From positions 124,001 through 188,000 of the forward strand of contig PQWQ01000038.1 in NCBI GenBank assembly GCA_002943765.1: DNA of 64,000 nucleotides, written 5' to 3'. The DNA comes from Psoroptes ovis (lineage: Eukaryota; Arthropoda; Arachnida; Sarcoptiformes; Psoroptidae). Shown here in pieces: positions 1 through 12,519 of this stretch. The notes under the pieces were generated by a model. That model made no database searches. It saw only the letters and a list, made by a program, of their open reading frames with translations, and was not told the DNA's origin. Position numbers and translations under genes: made by a program. The first letter of the stretch is position 1; each line of letters opens with the position of its first letter.

Positions 1-3000
1 CGATCAATGATGAATGCAATGTCACAAGAATTGAAAAATGTTCGTCGTTCACAAAAAGCTAACAATTCTCAACAAAAATCGACAATGATCACCTTGTATA
101 AAGCTCTTCTGTATGCCGAAGATAATGGTCGTCGATTGATCGACCCATTTATGGAGAAACCATCGCGCAAACTGTATCCAGATTATTATGATGTCATTGA
201 ACAACCTATCGATATGAAAACAATCAAAGCAAAAATTCGAAACAATCTTTATGAATCTGAATCGGCATTGATCAAAGATTTTCGTCAAATGTTCGCCAAT
301 TGTCGCCGTTATAATGAAGATGGTTCGCTAATCTATCAAGATGCTGATCGTCTTGAACAAATATTGGAAGCAAAATTATCTGAAATTTTTGAAAATGTAA
401 CCAATCCCATCGCTAATCCTGGTAAAGTGAAAAAAGACCGCGTACGACCATCATCGGCTACACAATTAAAAATGAGACAACTGTTCGATGCTGTTCAAAG
501 CTACACTGATGCTAGAGGTCGACAATTATCATCCATATTCATGAAACTTCCATCAAAAATAGATTTCCCTGATTATTATGAAGTAATCGCCCAGCCAATT
601 TGTCTCGAAAAGATTAATCAAAGAATTAAAAATTGTGTATATGAAACGGTAGAAGATTTATTATCAGATATTATTTTAATGTTGGACAATGCTTGCAAAT
701 ACAATGAACCAGATTCACAAATATTCAAAGATGCATTAACATTACAACAGATTGCATTACAAACAAAAATAGGATTAAATGTTGATACAGTCAATGGAAT
801 ACCTGATGTCAAAATCATTGTTCAAGATTTGTTAACAAATTTGTTTATTTCAGTGTATACACATCAAGATGAAGAAGGTCGTTGTTTTTCGGATTCAATC
901 AATGAATTGACCGAAACTAACCCGATTGAATTGTAAGTTTTGAATATCAATAATTGGATTTTTAAACTAATCTCTGTTTTTTAACTGATTAGCAAAATGT
1001 TTAACTTTGATATTATCAAAAGAAATCTTAATCTTGGTCGATATCGTCGGCTGGATCGTTTTCAACAAGACATGTTCGAAGTGTTTGAACGAGCTCGAAA
1101 AGTTTCACGAACTGATTCGCAAGCATTCGAAGATTCAATTGAATTACAAAGTCATTTTATTTCGATGAGAAATGAACTTTGTGGTAATGGGAAAATTTTG
1201 TCATCCAAAGCTTTAGCATACAACATTTATACATTACAAGCACACATTGAAGCATTAAGAAAAGAAAAAGTTCCAAAAGAATTTTCAGAAGAAGAAAATA
1301 ATAATAATCGTCTTATGTCAGATGATGCTAAATATATGAGTCCATCAATTAACATTACGAATACTACTACCAATATGATGATGACTACTACTGGATTACC
1401 AGAAACGATTCAAACTTTAAATACCACTGAGGAAGTCGTTTTCAATCATCGAGATCTTATGCTTAAAGTTGGTGATTTTGTTTATGTTGAAGCACATGAT
1501 AAAAATTTAGATCCACATATTGTTTATATTGAAAATTTTAAAAAAGATAACAATGGACAAGCAATGATACATGGTTGTTGGTTTTATCGGCCACCCGAAA
1601 CATTTCATCTTGCTTCAAGAAAATTTTTAGAAAAAGAAGTTTTCAAAAGTGATAGCTACGCTACTACTCCTGTATCACAAGTGATCGGTAAATGCTGTGT
1701 AATGTTTGTCAAAGATTATTTCCGATGTCAACCATTGAATATCGATGAAAAAGATGTCTATGTATGTGAATCCAGATATACGAGTAAAGGAAAATCATTT
1801 AAAAAGATAAAGATCTGGCCTTGTGCACAAAACATTCCCTATGTAATGCGAGCCAATCCATTACCAATGACACGAGTACCATCAGTGTTTGCAAAGAATC
1901 GAGCCACTGATGGCAAATCTGTTGAAACTACAGATGTAACCACCGAGAACGAATTTTCAACTTCAACAAGCGAAAACACTGATTGTTCTGTATTGGATGT
2001 GTGTCGACCGAATGTGCCTTGTTCCCCGCCAGTAGATCATCCATTAGACCAAGGTTCTCAGATACAATTCTACGAGCAATTCACCATTCCTGCTGGTACT
2101 TTTCGTGTCGGAGATTGTTGCTATGTTCGAACTGATCAAGAACGTAATTTAATATGTCGAATCGATCGAATGTGGGTCGATCAAGATGGTAACCCGTATT
2201 TTCATGGTCCATGGTATGTTCAGCAAGCCGAACTGCCACCGACCACAATTGGCTCATTCTACCCTCAAGAAGTATTTCTAAGTTCGATTGAAGATACTAA
2301 TCCATTGTTATCGATTTGTGAACGTTGTTCCGTGCTGAATGTGGCTGATTATTGTACTCAACGACCAACTGAATTTCTTGAAAAAGATGTTTATGTATGT
2401 GAGATTCGTTATTTGGAACATGAAAAAAAGTTTGAACCATTGCCCGAAGGTGGATTGAAAAAAATACAATACTCTAATCCTGCAACCGTTACGGATGAAA
2501 TTTATTATTTCCGTCAACCGTTAGTACTAACAAAAGCTAGTCATCAATTGCCACAAGTAATTGAAGATCCTAATCATCCACTTTATCAGAAGCTTATAGC
2601 TCAGCAACAATCTCAACAACCAAATCAATCTTCAACAATTGATCCTGCTCAATTGATGGTTTCAGATTCGTTAATGTCATCAGTGCAAGACGATTCTACC
2701 AATGATACAGTATCTGGCATTTCTGGTATTGTACCTTCGACTACCATTATGCCTCCACCGGCAGCATCAGCAGCTATAGGAACTCCTATTTCGATGGGTA
2801 TTCAAAATACTAATAGTCAATTGATGACAAATTTTAGTGGCACGACACCCATCATGAACCCTTCGTCAATGATTACCAATAATGGGACTCCAATTCTTGG
2901 ATCGAATGGCAGCAAAAAAAGGACGCATACTAAGCGTTTAGTGACTGGTTACATTATATTTGCATCTGAAGTTAGACGATCAGTTGTGGATGCTAATCCT

Positions 3001-4446
3001 GAGTGTTCATTTGGTGAAATTAGCCGATTGATAGGTAATCAATGGAAAGTGTTGACACCGGAACAAAAAAATGAATATGAACAACGTGCATCTAAACAAA
3101 ATGCCGAAGTCAAAGAAATGGTTGCTGCTGAAAAAGCTTTACAAGACTCTTTGGGTCCATCTTCACCTGCACCGCAACCTGGCCAATCAATGGAAAATTG
3201 TGTATTTGAATGTAATTGGGGCGGTGTTTGCGATTATCAATTCGAAGATGCACAAGATCTTCTTGAACATTTGACAGGCGAACCAAACGGTCATGTATGG
3301 ATATCATATGCCGATATGAAAGACAGAGAACCGGGCGAATTCCAATGCATGTTTCATGGCTGTGGACGTGTTAAAAAAGGAGCTGTGTAAGTATATTTTG
3401 AAATTGCCTAAATCACTGAATTCTCATTGAATTTATAATCATAGGCCGTTCCCGAACATTCAAAGATTGATTCGCCATTGTAAAGAGGTACATGTCAATA
3501 AACAAATTCCTAAATATGTTGATGAGGAAAAACGTTCGAAAAATTACTTTCCATCATCTAAACTTATGGGAGCTGTTGCTGCTATAAACAATAATAGTCA
3601 GACATCGATGGCACAATCAACTGTTCCTGGCAATATCTCAAAAACGACAACCACCACCATAGTTCAAGGAGGACAATCATTTCAAACTATCAATATCCAA
3701 CATCCACCGCAATTGACATTGACTCCGCATCAGGTCGCCACTTCTACTATTCCAATAATGACACCTCAAGGCCAAACTATTGTGACTACGCATCAACATG
3801 GTGCGCAATTAGTGACCACCACTGGCCATACACAAACATTCATTTCACAACATCCATTAATTGCTTCACAGCCTGCCGCAACATTTCAATTACATCACTC
3901 CAATCAATCTCCGGTAGTTCAATCGGTCGCTCAGCCAACAATACAGATTCAAGCTAGCGGTCAGCAATTATCACAATTAACTAATTCACAAACTATTCCT
4001 AATGTTGCTCCGATTGTTACGAATCAGTCTAAAATAAGTGAGTATTTGACCTGTTCGTTATAATCGTAATTTTCAATCATTTTTTTTAGGCATAGGTGTA
4101 CAGGTAGAACCGAAAGAGTTGGTGCTTCAACCACCAAAAGTCAATCGTTTAGTACACAGTGAAGCATACATAAGGTATTCTACTGATTTCGTTTGAATTT
4201 TTTTAATTAATTTTTTCTTGCAACAGATATATTGAAAACCTAAAGCCAGATCGTCGTTTCATAACTGATTGGAGTCGACAATTGCAAGCGAAAAAACTCG
4301 ATAATGGCAGGAACGTTGATATTTCCAATAACGATTTGAGCTCTTGGATTGTAAATATTGATAATCATGATTCCATCGAAAACGCATTATGGGCATTAAG
4401 AAATTTCATGCATAACGATTCTTTGAATTTAGCTCAAAATTTTTAA
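1..4446 (+). CDS. PBRM1: Polybromo (PBAF chromatin-remodelling subunit), 3' part
   Basis: This is the targeting subunit of the PBAF SWI/SNF remodeller, which binds acetylated nucleosomes in the nucleus. The frame is open at base 1, so the 5' end lies outside the window. Exons 1-932, 993-3386, 3445-4037, 4090-4174 and 4227-4446 join in frame (4224 bases, 1407 residues plus stop); all introns are 52-60 bases with GT/AG ends. Domains in order are two full bromodomains (roughly residues 25-125 and 155-255; note PDYYDVIEQP and PDYYEVIAQP with following YNE), a last bromodomain split by the first intron, two BAH domains (from about 470 and about 680, each with the DVYVCE(S/I)RY motif), an HMG box around 960-1030 (GYIIFASEVRR), and a C-terminal Cys/His region (CMFHGC, RHCKEVH). 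A Gln/Thr-rich tail follows. The order matches the C-terminal two thirds of animal polybromo. Confidence in identity is very high; exact exon ends are inferred. Confidence 0.96.
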
Positions 4447-4555
4447 ATTGATACATAAGTCATCATTCAATTGTTATAATGAAATGATCATGCTTTATTA
4501 TACGAAATATCATGAAAATGAAATGTATTTTTTGAAAATCATTGAGCAATATTAG

Positions 4556-7500
4556 AAGGATTAGGAAGCTATACATTGCCATCTTTATTGAAAAAAAATT
4601 CAAAGGCTATCCATCGACATAATTTTTGAAAAAATCGAAAAAATCTGACGCTATACATCGCCTCCTTTATGAAAAAATCTAAGGCTTTAGTCTTTGCAAA
4701 TTTTTGAGAAAATCAAAGGCTATAATACGTGGAAATTTTTCAAAAAATCGAAAAAATCTAAGGCTATCCATCGTCAAAATTTTTGAATTTTTCGAAAAAA
4801 TCTAAGGCTATCCATCGATGAAATTTTCGAAAATTTCGAAAAAATCTAAGGCTATCCATCGTCAAAATTTTTCAAAATTTCGAAAAAATCTAAGGCTATA
4901 CATCGTCAAAATTTTTGAATTTTTCGAAAAAATCTAAGGCTATCCATCGTCAAAATTTTTCAAAATTTCGAAAAAATCTAAGGCTATCCATCGATGAAAT
5001 TTTCGAAAATTTCGAAAAAATCTAAGGCTATCCATCGTCAAAATTTCGAAAAAATCTAAGGCTATCCATCGATGAAATTTTCGAAAATTTCGAAAAAATC
5101 TAAGGCTATCCATCGTCAAAATTTTTCAAAATTTCGAAAAAATCTAAGGCTATCCATCGATGAAATTTTCGAAAATTTCGAAAAAATCTAAGGCTATCCA
5201 TCGTCAAAATTTTTGAATTTTTCGAAAAAATCTAAGGCTATACATCGTCAAAATTTTTCAAAATTTCGAAAAAATCTAAGGCTATACATCGTCAAAATTT
5301 TTGAATTTTTCGAAAAAATCTAAGGCTATCCATCGTCAAAATTTTTCAAAATTTCGAAAAAATCTAAGGCTATCCATCGATGAAATTTTCGAAAATTTCG
5401 AAAAAATCTAAGGCTATCCATCGTCAAAATTTTTCAAAAAATCGAAAAAATCTAAGGCTATCCATCGTCAAAATTTTTGAATTTTTCGAAAAAATCTAAG
5501 GCTATCCATCGTCAAAATTTTTCAAAAAATCGAAAAAATCTAAGGCTATCCATCGTCAAAATTTTTCAAAATTTCGAAAAAATCTAAGGCTATCCATCGA
5601 TGAAATTTTCGAAAATTTCGAAAAAATCTAAGGCTATCCATCGTCAAAATTTTTGAATTTTTCGAAAAAATCTAAGGCTATACATCGTCAAAATTTTTGA
5701 ATTTTTCGAAAAAATCTAAGGCTATCCATCGTCAAAATTTTTCAAAATTTCGAAAAAATCTAAGGCTATCCATCGATGAAATTTTCGAAAATTTCGAAAA
5801 AATCTAAGGCTATACATCGTCAAAATTTTTGAATTTTTCGAAAAAATCTAAGGCTATCCATCGTCAAAATTTTTCAAAATTTCGAAAAAATCTAAGGCTA
5901 TCCATCGATGAAATTTTCGAAAATTTCGAAAAAATCTAAGGCTATCCATCGTCAAAATTTTTCAAAAAATCGAAAAAATCTAAGGCTATCCATCGTCAAA
6001 ATTTTTCAAAATTTCGAAAAAATCTAAGGCTATCCATCGATGAAATTTTCGAAAATTTCGAAAAAATCTAAGGCTATCCATCGTCAAAATTTTTCAAAAA
6101 ATCGAAAAAATCTAAGGCTATCCATCGTCAAAATTTTTCAAAATTTCGAAAAAATCTAAGGCTATCCATCGTCAAAATTTTTCAAAATTTCGAAAAAATC
6201 TAAGGCTATCCATCGATGAAATTTTCGAAAATTTCGAAAAAATCTAAAGCTATCCATCGTCAAAATTTTTCAAAATTTCGAAAAAATCTAAGGCTATACA
6301 TCGTCAAAATTTTTGAATTTTTCGAAAAAATCTAAGGCTATCCATCGATGAAATTTTCGAAAATTTCGAAAAAATCTAAGGCTATCCATCGTCAAAATTT
6401 TTCAAAAAATCGAAAAAATCTAAGGCTATCCATCGTCAAAATTTTTGAGTTTTTCGAAAAAATCTAAGGCTATCCATCGTCAAAATTTTTGAATTTTTCG
6501 AAAAAATCTAAGGCTATCCATCGATGAAATTTTCGAAAATTTCGAAAAAATCTAAGGCTATCCATCGTCAAAATTTTTGAATTTTTCGAAAAAATCTAAG
6601 GCTATCCATCGTCAAAATTTTTCAAAATCGAAAAAATCGAAAAAATCTAAGGCTATCCATCGTCAAAATTTTTCAAAATTTCGAAAAAATCTAAGGCTAT
6701 CCATCGTCAAAATTTTTCAAAAAATCGAAAAAATCTAAGGCTATCCATCGTCAAAATTTTTGAATTTTTCGAAAAAATCTAAGGCTATCCATCGTCAAAA
6801 TTTTTCAAAATTTCGAAAAAATCTAAGGCTATCCATCGTCAAAATTTTTGAGTTTTTCGAAAAAATCTAAGGCTATCCATCGTCAAAATTTTTGAATTTT
6901 TCGAAAAAATCTAAGGCTATCCATCGTCAAAATTTTTCAAAATTTCGAAAAAATCTAAGGCTATCCATCGTCAAAATTTTTCAAAAAATCGAAAAAATCT
7001 AAGGCTATCCATCGTCAAAATTTTTGAATTTTTCGAAAAAATCTAAGGCTATCCATCGTCAAAATTTTTGAATTTTTCGAAAAAATCTAAGGCTATCCAT
7101 CGTCAAAATTTTTCAAAAAATCGAAAAAATCTAAGGCTATCCATCGTCAAAATTTTTCAAAATTTCGAAAAAATCTAAGGCTATCCATCGATGAAATTTT
7201 CGAAAATTTCGAAAAAATCTAAGGCTATCCATCGTCAAAATTTTTCAAAAAATCGAAAAAATCTAAGGCTATCCATCGTCAAAATTTTTGAATTTTTCGA
7301 AAAAATCTAAGGCTATCCATCGTCAAAATTTTTCAAAAAATCGAAAAAATCTAAGGCTATCCATCGTCAAAATTTTTCAAAATTTCGAAAAAATCTAAGG
7401 CTATCCATCGTCAAAATTTTTGAATTTTTCGAAAAAATCTAAGGCTATCCATCGTCAAAATTTTTCAAAAAATCGAAAAAATCTAAGGCTATCCATCGTC

Positions 7501-8410
7501 AAAATTTTTGAGTTTTTCGAAAAAATCTAAGGCTATCCATCGATGAAATTTTCGAAAATTTCGAAAAAATCTAAGGCTATCCATCGATGAAATTTTCGAA
7601 AATTTCGAAAAAATCTAAGGCTATCCATCGATGAAATTTTCGAAAATTTCGAAAAAATCTAAGGCTATCCATCGATGAAATTTTCGAAAATTTCGAAAAA
7701 ATCTAAGGCTATCCATCGTCAAAATTTTTCAAAAAATCGAAAAAATCTAAGGCTATCCATCGTCAAAATTTTTGAATTTTTCGAAAAAATCTAAGGCTAT
7801 CCATCGTCAAAATTTTCGAAAATTTCGAAAAAATCTAAGGCTATACATCGTCAAAATTTTCGAAAATTTCGAAAAAATCTAAGGCTATCCATCGTCAAAA
7901 TTTTTCAAAAAATCGAAAAAATCTAAGGCTATCCATCGTCAAAATTTTTGAGTTTTTCGAAAAAATCTAAGGCTATCCATCGTCAAAATTTTTCAAAATT
8001 TCGAAAAAATCTAAGGCTATCCATCGTCAAAATTTTTCAAAATTTCGAAAAAATCTAAGGCTATCCATCGTCAAAATTTTTCAAAAAATCGAAAAAATCT
8101 AAGGCTATCCATCGTCAAAATTTTTCAAAAAATCGAAAAAATCTAAGGCTATCCATCGTCAAAATTTTTGAGTTTTTCGAAAAAATCTAAGGCTATCCAT
8201 CGTCAAAATTTTTCAAAATTTCGAAAAAATCTAAGGCTATCCATCGTCAAAATTTTTCAAAATTTCGAAAAAATCTAAGGCTATCCATCGTCAAAATTTT
8301 TCAAAAAATCGAAAAAATCTAAGGCTATCCATCGTCAAAATTTTTGAATTTTTCGAAAAAATCTAAGGCAAAATAAAATGAATTTACAAAAATCTAATGC
8401 TATCCATCAC
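4556..8410. repeat. 44-bp tandem satellite array with degraded edges
   Basis: The array is head-to-tail repetition of a 44-bp unit; successive CTAAGG positions are 44 bases apart (for example 4802 and 4846). Roughly 80-85 units fit by length. The left edge (4556-4750) and right edge (8370-8410) are diverged, while the core from about 4750 to 8369 is nearly homogeneous. Each unit has an invariant half (TCGAAAAAATCTAAGGCTAT then CCATCG or ACATCG) and a half that takes one of four discrete forms. One unit near 5038 lacks 14 bases and one near 6620 carries a duplicated GAAAAAATC. The period is not a multiple of three and all frames are stopped, so the array is non-coding. It begins about 110 bases after the polybromo stop and could be read into its 3' UTR. 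Confidence 0.97.
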
Positions 8411-9589
8411 TAAATTCACATAAAAAATTGATGTATTATTTGATTTGCTTTTTATTGTTCCATAGTTTGTTTTTCGCTTTGATTACACATTCTGGCATAA
8501 TAACGAATGAACATTTATGAGCAGTGTCGAAAAATTTGTCGGTGAAAAATTATTCGATTCCTTTTTCTTTTTTGCCGCAAGCAATGTGGAAATTATTTTT
8601 AATACAAATTATCACAAATGTGTGAATCATCGATCAATGATTTATTTGTTTTATCCATTTTTTTGTTCAATTTTATTTGATTTCATTCACCAAAAAAGAA
8701 AAGAAAAAGGCTGAACATTAAATTGTAAACTTTGTGGTAAAATGTTCACTTTGAATTGTTTGAATTGCATCCATCCAACACGAACTATCCCATAGCCATC
8801 ATCGTTGTTGTTGTTGTTGTTGTATACATACATCTTTCAATCAAATAAATTTATTGTGTAATAAAATATATTTTAAAATTTTCGAAAAAAAACCACCTAC
8901 AAAACTGCTAAATTTCATTTTGTTTACACACTCATCATCAATTTCTTTCAATTTCAAAAAAACAAACCACACAAAATTTCGAATAAAAAAAATTAAAATT
9001 TAAAATACTTTGTTGAACTCTTGTTTCCAATGTTTTATGGAACGCCGGTATCGTTCGAAACATTATAATAAACTGGCCGTAATACTACGTCTGAAATATG
9101 TTCATTGTCCAATTAATGTTTAAAACTTTTGTTTTACTGTCATTTAGACAAATTGAGCAACAAAAAAAATAAAAAAATAAAAATAATAAAAAAATAAAAA
9201 AAATAAATGTGTGTGTTTATATTGTAATATTAAACTATTCAATTGTATGTTTATTATTCATTTTTTATTCGATTGTATTCATTATTATTCATTATTTGCA
9301 TTTGCATTTGTAAAAATATCAAGTGCCAATCATAATCAAATTATATTATTATTTCTTCTTTATTTGTTTTTGGTTTATTATTATTACATGCACATGCACA
9401 TCTTTTGTTTTATATGAAATAAAAACTTTACGACCGATCCGATCCGACTAACTATAAACTCAACTCGAAACCAATCCTCATCAAAAAAAAAATTTTGATT
9501 TTTGTCGAAATTCAAAAGTCATATATAGAGTTGATTGAATGAATGGATGGATGGATGGATGGATGGAATTGAAAGCCATTTCAATATTA

Positions 9590-9671
9590 TTAGGTTGTCC
9601 GTAAAGTTTTTGCCGGTTATATCGTTGAAAAAATTATTTGAAAATTGGCGAGAACTTTTCGGACAACCTAA
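9590..9671. mobile_element. P80 miniature palindrome, type B
   Basis: The ends are TTAGGTTGTCC and its reverse complement, flanked by TA on both sides (9588-9589 and 9672-9673). The left arm reads GTCCGTAAAG and the right arm, reversed, GTCCGAAAAG, so the arms are not identical. The interior carries the GCCGGTTATATCG block seen in other type B copies. Confidence 0.85.
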
Positions 9672-10656
9672 TATGATGCTTTTTGATTGGCAGGCAAATA
9701 AACACACAGACATTTCAATCGAATCATCGTTTGATTTAAAATACATTGTAAATATGATAATAATAATGATGATGTGTATGCATTTGTGGCCGTATTGTTT
9801 AGGAAATGATGCTTCATATTCAAGTCACGGGGATGATGATGATGATGAGGATGATAATTCAGTGATCAATAAAAATTGTGGAATTGAATTTGATGTTGAC
9901 TTGATCAATTCAATTTGATGATCAATAGTGTTTTTGATGTTGACTGAGTTGAATCAATGGCCCATGTTTCGATCCATTTCGATTCATTCAATTGATGATG
10001 ACACATTTTTTCATATTTTGGTTTGTTTGTTTGTACTGAAGTATATTTATATACCAATAATAACTTACCAAGTATCTAAAGGTACTGGTTATTCAATTTT
10101 TGTAAAAAAAAAAAAAATTTAACATTTTAATCCAGTATCAAATGTTTATAAATGAAAACTATAGACTTTACATATCATTATAACACTGGAATAACAATAA
10201 TCTTTGAAAAAAAAAACAAATGTGTGAAATAATTATTGAAATTTTTTTTTGTCCAAAAGCTGCCCAATCGAAAAATTTTGCCATAAGTTCAAAAAGCGCC
10301 GGCTACGTCAAATTTACAGCTATTTTCGACGTACCAATACGTCATAATCTGTGGAAAAAATTAAAAGAAAAAAACGTGTTAACACGTATTTGACCGGTTT
10401 AATGGCTAAAAATTTTTTTTTTTAATTTAAAAAAAAAATGAATTTTTCATTGATTTTGACAGCTCTCTCTTTGAGTTTTCGAATTTCGCTCTTCAAAAGT
10501 TATTTTTAAATCGGATTCATTTTTCTAGTTTTGAAATTTAATATTTTATTCATTTCACTTTAAAAATATTCAAATCAATGTTTATTTAACAAATGAAAAA
10601 GACTTGATTCAAATCATGATGATGAAGATATTTCTCTAAAGCATGCACATTCTATT

Positions 10657-10738
10657 CTAGGCTGTCCGAAAAGTTCATTCGGCTTAATCGAATAGTGTTT
10701 CACATGAAAATTGGCCAAAACTTTTCGGTACAACCTAA
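10657..10738 (+). mobile_element. P80 miniature element, type C
   Basis: The left arm reads GTCCGAAAAGTTCATTCGG followed by CTTAATCG, and the right arm ends CCTAA then TA. Only the outer 15 or so bases pair, because the inner arms differ. The right arm carries an extra T in CGGTACAACC. Confidence 0.8.
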
Positions 10739-11014
10739 TAAATATTTACAACAATGATGAATGATGATGATGATGACAAGAATATATGAAATGTTTTGAA
10801 TGGCAATGATAATAATACATATTCATACGAGCACACAAGCACACACACACACACACTTGTATAAACAATGAAAAATGGAAATTCTTCTTTTCCAGCTCAG
10901 AAAATTACATCTGTTCATCCATATTGATGCTCTATTTTCAGAATTCTTCGATATAATTTACGGAAAAATTCAACCGAATTGATCAATAGTGTCAGTAGCA
11001 TTTGAAATGAAATA

Positions 11015-11094
11015 TTAGGTTGTCCTAAAAGTTTTTGTGGATTATATCATAGAGAATCATGAGAAAATCAGCAAAAACTTATCGGACAGCCCAA
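11015..11094. mobile_element. P80 miniature palindrome, type B
   Basis: TA is duplicated on both sides (11013-11014 and 11095-11096). The left arm is GTCCTAAAAG and the right arm, reversed, is GTCCGATAAG. The interior is a diverged ATTATATCATAGAG type B core. Confidence 0.82.
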
Positions 11095-11516
11095 TAATTT
11101 CATTCAATTTTTTCATTGTTTGTTTGATTGTATTGAAGAACCTATTCAAATGAAAATTATTAAGTCTTAGGACCTAAGAGATATGTGATTGAGTACATTG
11201 AATTATTATTGAAGGAAAATTTCAAAAATGTTTTAAAGGAAACTTTTGTTGTTTTTCAATCCCTGAAGGGAAAATAATCAAGGAAAACTCATACAAAACA
11301 CACATAGATAGATTCATTCGATTAAATCGCTGCTACTTTTGGTTGGTTGGTTTGATTTGTTTCGTAAATCGTCTTATCGAAATTGTTAAGGGTTTAAACT
11401 GGGGTAAGAAAGAAAGAAGAAAAAATATCAAACATTTTTTTGGCTTTGAAATAAGAAGAATGTTAATACCCATTCAAAGTGTATCAAAAAAAAAAGTATA
11501 AGATGAATCTATTCTA

Positions 11517-11596
11517 TTAGGTTGTCCCATAAGTTCTTGCCGTTTTTCGAATGGAAAAAAATTTAAAAAACGGCAAGAACTTATGGGACAACCTAA
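11517..11596. mobile_element. P80 miniature palindrome, type A, near-perfect
   Basis: Both arms read TTAGGTTGTCCCATAAGTTC and continue TTGCCGTTTTT, with TA on both sides. With only a short A/T-rich loop it could fold into a nearly perfect hairpin. High arm identity suggests a young copy. Confidence 0.88.
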
Positions 11597-11693
11597 TATT
11601 TACACTGTGATCAAACTATGAGAAAACGAAAGGCGTATCAAACAACAACACACTAAATATATATTCTTAATGGTGAAAAATATCATTGAAATA

Positions 11694-11788
11694 TTGTGGT
11701 TGTCCCGAAAAGTTTTGGCCAATTTTTATCAAGCAACTCTATTCGATTCTATTGTGATTAAGCCGAATAAACTTTTCGGACAGCTTTT
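11694..11788 (-). mobile_element. P80 miniature element, type C, degraded ends
   Basis: Read on the minus strand it carries the type C core TTTATTCGGCTTAATC and an AGTTG spacer. The outer ends (TTGTGGTTGTCC and GGACAGCTTTTTG) have lost the TTAGG termini. It lies inside a spurious open frame. Confidence 0.7.
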
Positions 11789-12519
11789 TGAAATATATAC
11801 TTTTAAACCATTTTTCAACGTAAGAATTTGTATCTTATACAACTCTAACTATTATTATCTAGTGGTGGTATATGCGATATTCGAAGGAACAAAACAAAAA
11901 GTGAAACATTTTTTGAAAGCATTTCTTGCATTTTGTTTCAACTTTTTCAATGGTTACAACCTTCTCCTTCTTGTTAAGGCATTTGTTTGTTTCACATTTG
12001 TGTGTAACGAATTCCATTCAAAATTCAACAACATCAATTTCAGCCCTTATTATAGAGACTATTGGTTTGTGTTTCGCTGTGTGCTGTTAACGCCTTTCAC
12101 ATATGTTGTAATCTTTGCTACAATCGTAGAAACTCCGCCTGTAATTCTTCTATTTTATTTCGAATTTCTGTTTCATTTTTTCATTTTTTCAAAAAAAAAA
12201 AAAAAAAAACCTGATACAGTTAATGGTGTTACATTGTTGCAAATGATGATGATGATTGAATGTATTTATATTTTTACTGTAAAGAATTGTGAAATTGTCA
12301 AGTTGTTAAAGCTATAGCCCTCTATCTGGTTATTATTTTGTTGTTTTTTGGTGTGCCAAAATATCAAAAATTGAAAAATTTGAAAATTTGTTTCATTCAT
12401 TCATTCATTCATTTATTTCGATACCTTTGTAGCGATCGAAACATTCAAATCGCAATATCATCAAATCGCAAAGTCAAAAGCAAATTGATCCATACACATA
12501 TTTTGTTACACAAAAAAAA

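Larger units (their letters stand above)
8411..12519. other. Gene-poor intergenic stretch
   Basis: No credible gene was seen here. The stretch holds a GTT microsatellite near 8803-8823, a (GGAT)n run at 9545-9566, a CA run near 10840, long A/T runs, and five P80 elements listed separately. A 14-base palindrome, ACGTGTTAACACGT, lies near 10375. The open frames at 9535-9918 and 11670-12317 are low-complexity and overlap P80 copies, so they are not called. The 3' part may contain the promoter or untranslated leader of the DM-domain gene. Confidence 0.7.

Noticed and set aside
4556..8410. CRISPR-like array
   Set aside because: Units are contiguous 44-bp tandem repeats without unique spacers, in eukaryotic DNA.
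9535..9918. 127-codon plus-strand frame
   Set aside because: Its N-terminus is translated GGAT microsatellite and its middle is a P80 copy; the rest is Asp-rich repeat.
11670..12317. 215-codon open frame on the plus strand
   Set aside because: It overlaps a P80 element, is Phe/Tyr-rich low complexity and includes a poly-Lys run from an A-tract; no domain or splice support.
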